Notes: generated by a model not told the origin, from the letters alone. Positions 7,899-15,481 are shown, counted from the stretch's first letter. The stretch: 64,000 nucleotides of DNA from Chromobacterium phragmitis (GCF_003325475.1 NZ_CP029495.1:558001-622000), one strand, 5' to 3'. Numbers and translations: made by a program.

Positions 7899-8063
7899 AT
7901 GTGCTCAGGCATTGAGTTCAACGGGCAGGCTATCCGCTGGACCGACTCACAGCCACGCCTGCCAGTACTCATGCGCGACGGCTCCGTTGAATGGTGTCAG
8001 TGGGGCAGACCCGGCACCTCATGGACTCCAGACGCGCCCGGCGGTGGCCTCCTCCGGCTTGAG
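7899..8063 (+). pseudogene. 5' fragment of an unrecognised gene cut by the IS element
   Basis: The frame begins MCSGIEFNGQAIRWTD and continues LPVLMRDGSVEWCQWG, then runs into the left terminal inverted repeat of the IS at 8064. The following codons (to a stop at 8159) come from the IS. The visible 55 residues are compact and protein-like, with more GC than the effector genes. The family is not identified with confidence. The 3' part is not found beyond the IS, consistent with deletion. Confidence 0.5.
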
Positions 8064-9114
8064 GGGCTTTGTTGCACAAATCAGCCGCAGGTCGAACTAC
8101 CCCAATCCCCAGACGGATTTATCCCATGCGGACCGTTTGCGGCGTGCCCAGTGCTGTGAAGCGATTTAGAATCGCTGCACAGATTTGAAGCTCCGCCACC
8201 TGCCGGTCAAAGTCCCGTGACTTAACCCGGTCTGCCAGCAATTTGAAACAGTGCGTCTTCGTTTCGACCAGACTGCGGCGATGGTAGCCACTCCACTTTT
8301 CCCAGAGCGTGCGTCCCAGATACTTCACCGAGCGTAGCGACTCATTGCGAGCCTGATTGCCCCGTGAATTCCCTTGCCAGAATTGGCCGTTTCGATGTGG
8401 GGGAATGATGGCCGCAGCTCCGCGCTCCACAATCGCGGCATGACATAGACGGGTGTCGTACGCCCCATCCGTGGTCACTGTCACGAGTCCCTCTGTCGCC
8501 GGAATTTGCCGCCGGAATTTGCGATAGCCGCTCTGGCAGCATCGTGGCATCTCCAGTGCGATTGTCGGTCACTTCCATTGCCTGGATTTCCAGCGTTTGC
8601 GCATCAATTCCCAGATGCAGCTTGCGCCATTGGCGGCGGTAGTCAGCACCATACTTTTTCACCTTCCACTCGCCTTCACCCAACATCTTGATGCCGGTGC
8701 TATCCACCAAGAGATGCAGATAATCTTGCTTTTTCTGTACCGGGATGCGGACCTGCAGGTCTTTCTGCCTGCGGGAAAGCGTGCTGAAGTCGGGAACGGC
8801 CCAGTCAAGTCCAGCCAGGCGCAACATGCTTTCGACCATGCCTGTGGCTTGCCGTAGCGCCAGGCCAAACAGGCATTTGATGGTGAGACAAAACTGGATG
8901 GCAGCATCGGCGAAAGTGGACTGCCGTCCCCGTTTGCCGGTAGCCGGAGCCAACCAGTTCATGCCTTTGTCGAGCCAGAGAAGGAGCTGCCCTCGTTGCT
9001 TGAGGGACTGGTTGTAGGACTGCCAGTTGATGGTTTGGTACTTGGGAGGAAGGGGCTTGCTCATGCTGTCATTCTACCGGACGGACGCAAGCCCTGATTT
9101 GTGCAACAAAGCCC
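8064..9114 (-). mobile_element. IS5-family (IS903-like) insertion sequence, defective
   Basis: About 1.05 kb, bounded by perfect 21-bp inverted repeats GGGCTTTGTTGCACAAATCAG (8064-8084) and its complement (9094-9114). The ends resemble those of IS903-type elements. The single transposase gene on the minus strand is frameshifted. No target-site duplication is visible: the flanks are CGGCTTGAG on the left and TACTTCACT on the right. The element separates a beheaded integrase from an unrelated truncated gene, which indicates loss of flanking DNA. Confidence 0.88.
8119..9064 (-). pseudogene. IS5-family transposase, frameshifted by a 13-bp tandem duplication
   Basis: Two overlapping frames (9064 down to 8342, and 8550 down to 8119) together encode an IS5-type transposase. 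The first contains VDSTGIKMLGEGEWK (first catalytic Asp) and NRTGDATMLP; the second contains TTDGAYDTRLCHAA (second Asp) and YHRRSLVETKTHCFK (Glu). The break is a perfect 13-bp tandem duplication, CGCCGGAATTTGC at 8497-8509 and 8510-8522. Removing one copy restores a single frame of about 310 codons. The element probably cannot move unless a second copy supplies transposase. Confidence 0.88.
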
Positions 9115-10016
9115 TACTTCACTTCCAAGGCTGGCCACTCGCCAAAATAACAGAGGAGGAAATTACACGCGCCGTCAGCAAGATGGAGAATCGCCGCCAT
9201 CTGCTCAATTGGCAAAAAATGTGCAATCGGCTTATGAGGGAAGGCAAGCCAGTTCCTGAATATGAACCCAAGCCGGTAGCTGTTGCAACAAGAGCAACCC
9301 ACCTTGCTTTTATTCGGGCATTGCTGAATGCAGCGCATGAATGGAAATGGCTTGAAACGGTTCCCAAAATAAGAACCCCCAAAGCTAAAAATAAGCGGAT
9401 ACGGTGGATTACAAAAGATGAAGCACAACGACTTATTGACGTGCTCGAAGACCCGCTAAAAAGCGTCGTAGTATTTTCCCTGGCAACAGGACTGCGCCGC
9501 TCAAATATTGTTCATCTGGAATGGTCACAGATCGACATGGCGCAAAAAATTGCATGGATACATCCAGAGGACGCCAAGGCCGGCAAAGCAATTGGCGTCG
9601 CTCTGAATGACACAGCTTGCAACATACTACGGAAACAAATCGGCAAACACCCGCGTTGGGTGTTTGTCTACACAACGGAGGCTACCAGATCAAACGGCAC
9701 TCGGACAGAAAAAGTTCGGAAAATGCGCGTTGATGCAAATAAGGGCTTTAAAACTGCACTACGCGCGGCTGGGATCGAAAACTTTACGTTTCACGACCTC
9801 CGCCATACTCGGGCCTCTTGGCTTGTTCAAGCCGGCGTCCCTCTCCCCGTCCTAAAAGAAATGGGCGGATGGGAAACGCTCGAAATGGTGATGCGTTATG
9901 CGCACTTGGCACCGTCTCACCTCAGCGCCCACGCCAAGCAGATAGATATCATTCTGAACAGTCGTGACACAAATACGGCACAAATAGAAAAGGGGCTAGA
10001 CGACATAGCCGCCTAA
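9115..10016 (+). pseudogene. Tyrosine recombinase (island integrase), N-terminus removed by the IS
   Basis: The frame is open from codons inside the IS (ATG at 9030) but native sequence starts at 9115 with LHFQGWPLAK. The catalytic domain is complete: Arg in LATGLRRSN, His-X-X-Arg in FHDLRHTRAS, GGWETLEMVMRYAHL with the nucleophilic Tyr. A phage-type integrase would carry about 100 further N-terminal residues (arm-binding and part of the core-binding domain). It ends 12 bp before the attachment repeat at tRNA-Thr, as expected of the enzyme that inserted the island. An IS-initiated fusion might be made but would lack arm-site binding. Confidence 0.82.
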
Positions 10017-10028
10017 CCCCTTGATTTC

Positions 10029-10076
10029 TATGGTGCCGGTAAGAGGAGTCGAACCCCCGACCTTCGCATTACGAAT
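10029..10076. repeat. Proximal attachment-site repeat (attR) within tRNA-Thr
   Basis: 48 bp identical to 4742-4789. It covers the CCA end, T arm and part of the anticodon loop of the intact tRNA-Thr gene. After insertion the island end supplies the functional 3' half of the tRNA. Confidence 0.88.
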
Positions 10077-10106
10077 GCGCTGCTCTACCAACTGAGCTAT
10101 ACCGGC
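10031..10106 (-). tRNA. tRNA-Thr (anticodon CGU)
   Basis: 76 nt with encoded CCA. The acceptor GCCGGTA pairs with TACCGGC, the D arm is GCTCAGTTGGTAGAGC, the anticodon loop TTCGTAA reads CGU, and the T arm contains GGTTCGACTCC. It closely resembles enterobacterial thrW, a well-known integration site for phages and islands. Its 3' half is the recombination target here. Confidence 0.95.
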
Positions 10107-10118
10107 GAACCAATCTGT

Positions 10119-10163
10119 AAAAAAAGCCCTGATTCTCTGAATTTGAAAATCAAGGCTTTTTTT
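10119..10163 (-). terminator. Bidirectional-looking terminator between tRNA-Pro and tRNA-Thr
   Basis: AAAAAAAGCCCTGATT (from 10119) pairs imperfectly with AATCAAGGCTTTTTT (to 10163), with A and T runs on both sides. On the minus strand it follows the tRNA-Pro gene at 10170-10246, so tRNA-Thr is probably transcribed separately or by read-through. Confidence 0.7.
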
Positions 10164-10169
10164 GAATCC

Positions 10170-10246
10170 TGGTCGGAGTGAGAGGATTCGAACCTCCGGC
10201 CTCTACGTCCCGAACGTAGCGCTCTACCAGGCTAAGCTACACTCCG
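10170..10246 (-). tRNA. tRNA-Pro (anticodon CGG), copy 1
   Basis: 77 nt with encoded CCA. The acceptor CGGAGTG pairs with CACTCCG, the anticodon loop TTCGGGA reads CGG, and the T arm contains GGTTCGAATCC. It is identical over its full length to the copy at 10324-10400, so a recent duplication or gene conversion is likely. Confidence 0.95.
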
Positions 10247-10323
10247 ATTCTACTGCTTTTCGACTTGCGTCGAGAGAAGCTACTTTACCTCAGACTTCAT
10301 TTTCTGACAAGCAATTTGTTAAC

Positions 10324-10400
10324 TGGTCGGAGTGAGAGGATTCGAACCTCCGGCCTCTACGTCCCGAACGTAGCGCTCTACCAGGCTAAGCTACACTCCG
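10324..10400 (-). tRNA. tRNA-Pro (anticodon CGG), copy 2
   Basis: 77 nt, identical to the copy at 10170-10246; anticodon loop TTCGGGA and encoded CCA. It is transcribed first on the minus strand. The promoter probably lies in 10401-10490, shared divergently with rdgC. Confidence 0.95.
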
Positions 10401-10496
10401 ACGACCGCTTACAAACTGCTTGTCTGAAAAACTGCTGCTGCATCGCTTGCTGCGGTACAATCAGCGGCTTCAGAGGACGCGCATTATGGAACAAAT

Positions 10497-11486
10497 ATGT
10501 GGTTTAGGCAACTATCTTTTTATCGTTTGAGCGGCGAAAGCCTGGTGGACGCCGATAAGCTGTTGCAGGCATTGGAAAAACGTCCGTTTCAACCCTGCAT
10601 GGGCCTGGATTGGTTCAGCGAAGGCTGGGTGCCGCCCGCCGGACACCTGGAAGCGCCGGTCTACGCCGCCCGCGGCAGCCTGATGGTTTCCATGCGCCGC
10701 GAAGACAAGGTTTTGCCGGCTTCGGTGATCCGCGACTTCGTCGAAATGAAGGTGCAGGAGATCGAAGACAAGGAGCTGCGCAAGGTCGGCCGCAAGGAAA
10801 AGCTGGCGCTGAAAGAGCAGATCACAGACGACCTGCTGCCGCGCGCCTTCGTGCGCAGCGGCCGCACCAGCGCCTACCTCGACATCGCCCGCGGCTGGCT
10901 GATGGTGGACTCCGGCTCGTCCAGCAAGGCCGAGGCGCTGGTCTCCAAGCTGCGCGAGGCGCTGCCGCCCTTCCCGGCCGCGCTGCCGCGCACCCAGATC
11001 GCGCCGCACACCGCGATGACCGACTGGCTGGCCGCCGGCGAGGCGCCGGGCGGCTTCGAGCTGGACGCCGATTGCGAACTGAAGGACGGCAGCGAAAACG
11101 GCGCGGTGGTGCGCTGCAGCCGCATCGACCTGACCAGCGACGAGATTCGCCAGCATATCGCCACCGGCAAGCAGGCCACCAAACTGGGCCTGATCTGGAA
11201 CGAGAAAATCCGCTTCCAGCTGACCGATACCCTGCAACTGAAGCGCATCCAGTTCCTGGACATGCTGCAAGACGAAGCCAGCCAGGCCGGCGACGACCGC
11301 GAAAGCCTGTTCGAAGCCACCTTCATCCTGATGAGCGAAGAACTGGGCGAACTGGTGGAAGCGCTGGTGGAGGCGCTGGGCGGCGTGGAAGACAGCCAGG
11401 CGCAGCCGGCGGCCCCCGCGCCGGCGCAAGCGTCGCAACCGGCTCCCTCCGACGCGGGCGGCGCCGTCGACGTGCCCTGGGACTGA
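10497..11486 (+). CDS. rdgC: Recombination-associated protein RdgC
   Basis: 329 aa, slightly longer than the 303 aa of E. coli because of an Ala/Pro/Gln-rich tail (about residues 300-325). The N-terminus MWFRQLSFYRLSG and the segment FQPCMGLDWFSEGWVPPAG match RdgC, a ring-shaped DNA-binding protein that restrains RecA filament formation; in Neisseria it is linked to pilin antigenic variation. It stands alone, divergent from the tRNA genes, and ends at an intrinsic terminator. Confidence 0.93.
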   Translation: MWFRQLSFYRLSGESLVDADKLLQALEKRPFQPCMGLDWFSEGWVPPAGHLEAPVYAARGSLMVSMRREDKVLPASVIRDFVEMKVQEIEDKELRKVGRKEKLALKEQITDDLLPRAFVRSGRTSAYLDIARGWLMVDSGSSSKAEALVSKLREALPPFPAALPRTQIAPHTAMTDWLAAGEAPGGFELDADCELKDGSENGAVVRCSRIDLTSDEIRQHIATGKQATKLGLIWNEKIRFQLTDTLQLKRIQFLDMLQDEASQAGDDRESLFEATFILMSEELGELVEALVEALGGVEDSQAQPAAPAPAQASQPAPSDAGGAVDVPWD

Positions 11487-11508
11487 TCCCTCATTCCCCC
11501 GCGAACAG

Positions 11509-11530
11509 CCCGGCCCCGCCGGGTTTTTTT
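11509..11530 (+). terminator. Intrinsic terminator of rdgC
   Basis: Stem CCCGGC/GCCGGG with loop CCC, followed by seven T residues, 22 bp after the rdgC stop. Confidence 0.88.
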
Positions 11531-11570
11531 GCGCCCGCGCGCGGCCCATTTTCCGTCATTAAGAAAAACT

Positions 11571-11639
11571 AACTATCAACTTAAAATAATTGATTTAACA
11601 AAACTATCAAACTTGCGGATACTGCGAGCGTCAACTATC
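11571..11639. repeat. Three AACTATC repeats at exact 31-bp spacing upstream of catalase
   Basis: AACTATC occurs at 11571-11577, 11602-11608 and 11633-11639, each 31 bp apart, close to three helical turns. The intervening DNA is AT-rich. The array lies directly before the leader ORF and catalase gene. A phased binding site for an activator is possible. The spacing does not match the tetranucleotide pattern of OxyR. Confidence 0.5.
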
Positions 11640-11650
11640 GGGAGAGAGTC

Positions 11651-11713
11651 ATGAAACAGAACTGGCGTCACACCTTGCTGGACATGTGGTCGGGCTTCGC
11701 CTGGCTGCAATGA
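11651..11713 (+). CDS. Short upstream ORF (20 aa) before catalase
   Basis: ATG at 11651 has a strong GGGAGAGAG 3 bp upstream and encodes MKQNWRHTLLDMWSGFAWLQ before TGA at 11711. The catalase start follows 38 bp later with its own AAGGAGA. The strong ribosome site suggests it is translated. It may be a leader peptide that couples or tunes catalase translation, or a small protein in its own right. No homology is recognised. Confidence 0.4.
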   Translation: MKQNWRHTLLDMWSGFAWLQ

Positions 11714-11751
11714 GTCCTTCCCGAAGATTCCCCACTCAAGGAGAAAGCAGG

Positions 11752-13197
11752 ATGAGCAAGCACAACCTCACCACCGCCGCCGGCGCCCCGGTCGTCGACA
11801 ACCAGAACGCGCAGACCGCCGGCCCGCGCGGCCCAATGCTGCTGCAGGACGTGTGGTATCTGGAAAAACTGGCCCACTTCGACCGCGAAGTGATTCCGGA
11901 GCGGCGGATGCACGCCAAGGGTTCCGGCGCCTTCGGCACCTTCACCGTCACCCATGACATCAGCCGCTACACCCGCGCCGCGCTGTTCTCCGACATCGGC
12001 AAGAAGACCGACCTGTTCCTGCGCTTCTCCACCGTGGCCGGCGAGCGCGGCGCGGCCGACGCCGAGCGCGACATCCGCGGCTTCGCCGTCAAGTTCTACA
12101 CCGAGGAAGGCAACTGGGACCTGGTGGGCAACAACACGCCGGTGTTCTTCCTGCGCGATCCGCTGAAATTCCCCGATCTCAACCGCGCGGTGAAGCGCAA
12201 TCCGTACACCAATATGCGCGACGCCAACGCCAACTGGGACTTCTGGACCCTGCTGCCGGAAGCGCTGCACCAGGTCACCATCGTGATGAGCGACCGCGGC
12301 ATCCCGGCCAGCTACCGCCACATGCACGGTTTCGGCAGCCACACCTTCAGCTTGATCAGCGCCAAGGGCGAGCGCCACTGGGTCAAGTTCCACTTCCACA
12401 CCCAGCAGGGCATCCAGAACCTGAGCGACGCCGAGGCGGAAAAGCTGGTGGGCCAGGACCGAGAGAGCGCGCAGCGCGATCTGCTGGAAAGCATAGACCG
12501 CGGCGATTTCCCGCGCTGGACCCTGTACATCCAGGTGATGACCGAAGCCCAGGCCGACGCTTGTCCCTTCAATCCCTTCGACCTGACCAAGGTATGGTCG
12601 CACAAGGACTACCCGCTGATCGAGGTCGGCGTCCTGGAGCTGAACCGCAACCCGCAGAACTACTTCGCCGACGTGGAGCAGGCCGCGTTCAACCCCGCCA
12701 ATGTGGTGCCTGGCATCGGCTTCTCGCCCGACCGCATGCTGCAAGGCCGCTTGTTCGCCTACGGCGACGCCGAGCGCTACCGGCTGGGCGTCAACCACCA
12801 CCTGATCCCGGTCAACGCGCCGCGCTGCCCCTTCCACAACAGCTATCACCGCGACGGCGCGATGCGGGTGGACAGCAATGCCGGCGCGACCATCGGCTAC
12901 GAGCCGAACAGCCAGGGCAAGTGGCAGCAGCAGCCGGCGTTCGACGAGCCGCCGCTCGCGCTGCAAGGCAACGCCTACCACTACGACTTCCGCGCAGACG
13001 ATGACGACTACTACAGCCAGCCCGGCGCGCTGTTCCGGCTGATGACGCCAGCCCAGCAACAAGTGCTGTTCGACAACACCGCCCGCGCGATGGGCGGCGT
13101 CGACGAGGCGATCAAGCGCCGCCACATCGCCAACTGCGCCAAGGCCGATCCCGCCTACGGCGCCGGCGTGGCCAAGGCGCTCGGCCTGAAGATCTGA
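11752..13197 (+). CDS. katA: Monofunctional haem catalase (small-subunit type)
   Basis: 481 aa from the ATG at 11752 behind AAGGAGAAAGCAGG; in-frame codons back to 11686 are not used. Catalytic His in ERRMHAKGSGAFGTFTVT, Asn in GNNTPVFFLRDPLKFPD, and haem-ligand Tyr in RLFAYGDAERYRLGVN are all present. The size and the C-terminal end fit the small-subunit NADPH-binding clade. It disproportionates hydrogen peroxide in the cytoplasm. It is preceded by a leader ORF and phased repeats that could mediate oxidative or growth-phase control, and is followed by a terminator. Confidence 0.93.
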   Translation: MSKHNLTTAAGAPVVDNQNAQTAGPRGPMLLQDVWYLEKLAHFDREVIPERRMHAKGSGAFGTFTVTHDISRYTRAALFSDIGKKTDLFLRFSTVAGERGAADAERDIRGFAVKFYTEEGNWDLVGNNTPVFFLRDPLKFPDLNRAVKRNPYTNMRDANANWDFWTLLPEALHQVTIVMSDRGIPASYRHMHGFGSHTFSLISAKGERHWVKFHFHTQQGIQNLSDAEAEKLVGQDRESAQRDLLESIDRGDFPRWTLYIQVMTEAQADACPFNPFDLTKVWSHKDYPLIEVGVLELNRNPQNYFADVEQAAFNPANVVPGIGFSPDRMLQGRLFAYGDAERYRLGVNHHLIPVNAPRCPFHNSYHRDGAMRVDSNAGATIGYEPNSQGKWQQQPAFDEPPLALQGNAYHYDFRADDDDYYSQPGALFRLMTPAQQQVLFDNTARAMGGVDEAIKRRHIANCAKADPAYGAGVAKALGLKI

Positions 13198-13211
13198 CGC
13201 AGAGCTGAACG

Positions 13212-13245
13212 GCCGGCCGGGCGAAAGCTCCGCCGGCTTTTTCTT
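13212..13245 (+). terminator. Terminator after catalase
   Basis: GCCGGC-type arms (about 13212-13217 and 13232-13237) enclose a GC-rich loop with GAAA, followed by TTTTTCTT. It lies 14 bp after the catalase stop and just before the Fur-like box. Confidence 0.65.
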
Positions 13246-13259
13246 CCCTCTTGATTTAA

Positions 13260-13280
13260 ATGATAATCATTATCATTATT
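13260..13280 (+). promoter_or_regulatory. Strong Fur-box match
   Basis: ATGATAATCATTATCATTATT contains overlapping GATAAT-type hexamers in both orientations and nearly matches the Fur consensus. It sits 29 bp before the ATG of a small membrane-protein gene, placing that gene under probable iron repression. The nearest alternative target, the DOPA dioxygenase gene, is more than 300 bp away. Confidence 0.75.
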
Positions 13281-13308
13281 GTGGAAAGCCATTCACGTGA
13301 GAACCGCC

Positions 13309-13485
13309 ATGCAAACCGTCAGCCCCTTCCCATCCCGCCACAAGGCCAACAAACCCGCCCCTGCGCCGCGCCGCCGCTGGCGGCGTTGGCTGGGCCTGGC
13401 CATCTTCTGCGCCGGCTGCCTGCTGTGGCTGCAACACGGCGTAGCGCCAGCGCCGCGCCCCGCGGCGGCGTCTACCGCGCGTTGA
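13309..13485 (+). CDS. Small single-pass membrane protein behind a Fur box
   Basis: 58 aa from the ATG at 13309. A basic N-terminus (RHKANK...RRRWRRW) is followed by one hydrophobic segment, LGLAIFCAGCLLWL (about residues 29-42), and a Pro/Ala-rich tail. This topology resembles the anchor of a small inner-membrane protein. No family is recognised. The Fur box at 13260-13280 suggests it is made under iron limitation. No TonB, haem or siderophore gene is adjacent. It is short, but the regulatory context supports a real gene. Confidence 0.5.
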   Translation: MQTVSPFPSRHKANKPAPAPRRRWRRWLGLAIFCAGCLLWLQHGVAPAPRPAAASTAR

Positions 13486-13593
13486 GCCGATATTTATTGA
13501 ACCAAAGTAAACAATTAAGTGAGAAAACCGGCGTTTTTTTAACCGCCACGCCGGCGTAAGCTGTTGCCATACCCTCATTGCAGGCAACAGATC

Positions 13594-14373
13594 ATGACCA
13601 CCCGACAACCCTCGCTGTTCATTTCCCACGGCGCGCCTACGCTGCCGATAGAAGACAGCCCCACCCGCCACTTCCTGGAACAATTGGGCCGCGACTGGCC
13701 GCGCCCGCGCGCCATCGTCATCGTGTCCGCCCACTGGGAGACGCGCGCCCTCACCGTCAATCTGCAGCCCAGGCCCGACACCCTGTACGACTTCGGCGGC
13801 TTTCCGCCGGTGCTGCGCACGCTGCGCTACCCGGCCGCCACCGACGCGGCGCTGGCCGAACGCGTGATCGGCCTGTTGGATGCTGCCGGCCTGCCGGTGG
13901 CCGCCACCGCCGAACGGCCGCTGGACCACGGCATGTGGACGCCGCTGCTGCTGATGTTCCCCCAGGCCGACATCCCGCTGGTGATGATCTCGCTGCACCA
14001 CAAGGCAGGCGCCGCCGAGCATTATGCGCTGGGCCGGGCGCTCAAGCCGCTGCGCGACGAAAACGTGCTGGTGATGGGCAGCGGCAGCTACACGCATAAT
14101 CTGTGGGAGCTCAGCCCGGAAGGCAGCGAACCCGCGCCCTGGGCGGCGGGCTTCGCCGACTGGATGGACCAGGCGCTGCTGGCAAACCGCCGCGACGACA
14201 TCGTCCGCTGGCAACAGCGCGCGCCCTACCCGAACGAGAACCACCCCAGCGACGAGCACTTCCAGCCGCTATTGGTGGCGCTGGGCGCGTCGGACGACGA
14301 CGCGGTTCCGGTCAAGCTGCACGACGACTGGCGGATGGGTTCGCTGTCGATGGCGTGCTGGCGCTTCGATTGA
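13594..14373 (+). CDS. ygiD: LigB-family extradiol dioxygenase (4,5-DOPA dioxygenase-like)
   Basis: 259 aa from the ATG at 13594. Metal ligands of the LigB/DODA family are visible: FISHGAPTLPIED (first His), AHWETRALTV (second His), the DHGMWTPLLLMFP motif and GSGSYTHNLWEL. Family members open catechol rings; YgiD acts on L-DOPA, although the physiological substrate in most bacteria is unknown. It stands alone and converges on pyrD with a 10-bp gap. Confidence 0.88.
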   Translation: MTTRQPSLFISHGAPTLPIEDSPTRHFLEQLGRDWPRPRAIVIVSAHWETRALTVNLQPRPDTLYDFGGFPPVLRTLRYPAATDAALAERVIGLLDAAGLPVAATAERPLDHGMWTPLLLMFPQADIPLVMISLHHKAGAAEHYALGRALKPLRDENVLVMGSGSYTHNLWELSPEGSEPAPWAAGFADWMDQALLANRRDDIVRWQQRAPYPNENHPSDEHFQPLLVALGASDDDAVPVKLHDDWRMGSLSMACWRFD

Positions 14374-14383
14374 GGAAAACCGC

Positions 14384-15334
14384 CTACAGGGTGCGCAGCC
14401 TGCCGCGGAACGCGTCCAAGCTGCGGTAGCCCTTGGCGCGCATCAGCACCGCCAGTTCCGAGGAGATGCGGGCGAAGGCGCCCGGCCCCTCGTGATAGAG
14501 GCAAGTGCCCACCTGCACCGCGCGCGCGCCGGCCAGGATGTGCATGAAGGCTTCGCGGCCGCTCTTCACCCCGCCGCAGCCCACCACATCCTTGCCCGGC
14601 AGCAGCCGGTAAAACTCCCGCACATTGGCCAGCGCGGTCGGCAGCACGTAATCGCCGCCCAGCCCGCCCAAACCGTCCTTGGGCTTGATCACCACCGCCT
14701 CGCTGTCGATGTCCACCACCAGTCCGTTGCCTATCGAATTGATGCAAGTGACGAAGGCCAGCCGCGGGTGGCGATTCAATATCTCCGCCATCGCGGCGAA
14801 ATGGGCGGGATCGAAATACGGCGGCAGCTTGACGCCGTACAAGCCGGGATAGGCGGCGTCGAAGGCGTCCAGCGCCTCCGCCGTCGCGGCGAAATCGTAG
14901 CCCAACTGCGGTTTGCCCGGCACGTTGGGACAGGACAGATTGACTTCCGGCACCGCCGGCAGGCCCTCCTCCGCCAACGCGCGCAACATCGCGCAATTGT
15001 CGTCCAGCGACAGGCCGGACAAGGACAGGAACAGCGGTTTGCCGCTGCCGTAGCGATAGCGGCGCGCATAATCCAGGTAGTAGTCGAAGCCGCGGTTGGG
15101 CAGGCCCATCGAGTTGATGCTGCCTAGCGGCGTCTGGCAGTAGCGCGGCTCGGGATTGCCGTCGCGCGGGGCCAGCGTGGCGCTCTTGCTGACCACCGCG
15201 GCGGCGGCGGAGGCGCGCACCGCCTCCAGCTCCTCCTCTTCCCGGCACCACACGCCCGAGGCGTTGTACAGGCAGCCCGGCATGGCCTGGCCCAGCCAGG
15301 TGACGGAGAGGTCGATCGCGTAATCGTCGGACAT
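14384..15334 (-). CDS. pyrD: Dihydroorotate dehydrogenase, class 1A (fumarate-type)
   Basis: 316 aa. The class 1A signature is clear: NASGVWCREEEEL, INSMGLPNRGFDYYLDYA, and VNLSCPNVPGKPQLGYDF with the catalytic Cys, followed by GVKLPPYFD and INSIGNGLVVD. It closely parallels the cytosolic fumarate-reducing enzyme of Lactococcus. It oxidises dihydroorotate to orotate in pyrimidine synthesis. Most Gram-negative bacteria use the membrane-bound class 2 enzyme, so a class 1A enzyme is notable; whether a class 2 copy exists elsewhere cannot be seen. Confidence 0.93.
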   Translation of the reverse strand: MSDDYAIDLSVTWLGQAMPGCLYNASGVWCREEEELEAVRASAAAAVVSKSATLAPRDGNPEPRYCQTPLGSINSMGLPNRGFDYYLDYARRYRYGSGKPLFLSLSGLSLDDNCAMLRALAEEGLPAVPEVNLSCPNVPGKPQLGYDFAATAEALDAFDAAYPGLYGVKLPPYFDPAHFAAMAEILNRHPRLAFVTCINSIGNGLVVDIDSEAVVIKPKDGLGGLGGDYVLPTALANVREFYRLLPGKDVVGCGGVKSGREAFMHILAGARAVQVGTCLYHEGPGAFARISSELAVLMRAKGYRSLDAFRGRLRTL

Positions 15335-15436
15335 CGGAAACTTTCTTCGCTGAGTGCTGGAGATGTCCTTGATTTTGCTGGAGATCGAAAACCGGCGCGC
15401 TGAGCGGGGTCAAACACCGCGGCGGCCGGACAAAGA

Positions 15437-15462
15437 AAATGCCCGGCCAAGGCCGGGCATGC
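15437..15462 (-). terminator. Terminator downstream of bacterioferritin
   Basis: ATGCCCGGCC AAGG CCGGGCAT forms a strong hairpin; read on the minus strand it is followed by TTTTCTTTG. It separates bfr from pyrD. Confidence 0.82.
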
Positions 15463-15481
15463 CGTCGAACGCGGCGAACGC

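Larger units (their letters stand above)
4742..10076. mobile_element. Genomic island in the 3' end of tRNA-Thr(CGU), carrying a PAAR/effector module
   Basis: Bounded by a 48-bp exact direct repeat that copies the tRNA 3' half (4742-4789 and 10029-10076). The tyrosine integrase gene lies next to the intact tRNA, the usual arrangement for tRNA-targeted islands. The interior, especially 5300-7900, is visibly AT-rich with codon use unlike the flanking GC-rich genes. Cargo: PAAR protein, Ntn-hydrolase-like protein, VgrG-tail-like protein, putative effector and anchored partner. An IS element has truncated the integrase, so the island is probably immobile now. Confidence 0.85.

Noticed and set aside
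4742..7900. CRISPR or other array in the AT-rich island
   Set aside because: No regularly spaced repeats were seen; the only long repeat is the attachment-site pair.
9030..9114. N-terminal 28 residues of the integrase frame
   Set aside because: These codons lie inside the IS right end and are an artefact of the insertion, not part of the native protein.
10265..10507. 80-aa plus-strand ORF over the tRNA-Pro gene
   Set aside because: It is read across a tRNA gene on the other strand and has the typical look of such artefacts (GRSERIRTSGLYVPNVALYQ).
11571..11640. OxyR site upstream of catalase
   Set aside because: The CTAT elements are 31 bp apart, not in the ATAG-N7-CTAT-N7 pattern, so they were reported only as phased repeats.
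11668..13125. 485-aa minus-strand ORF opposite catalase
   Set aside because: It is a shadow frame of katA with Val/His/Gln-rich low-complexity sequence.
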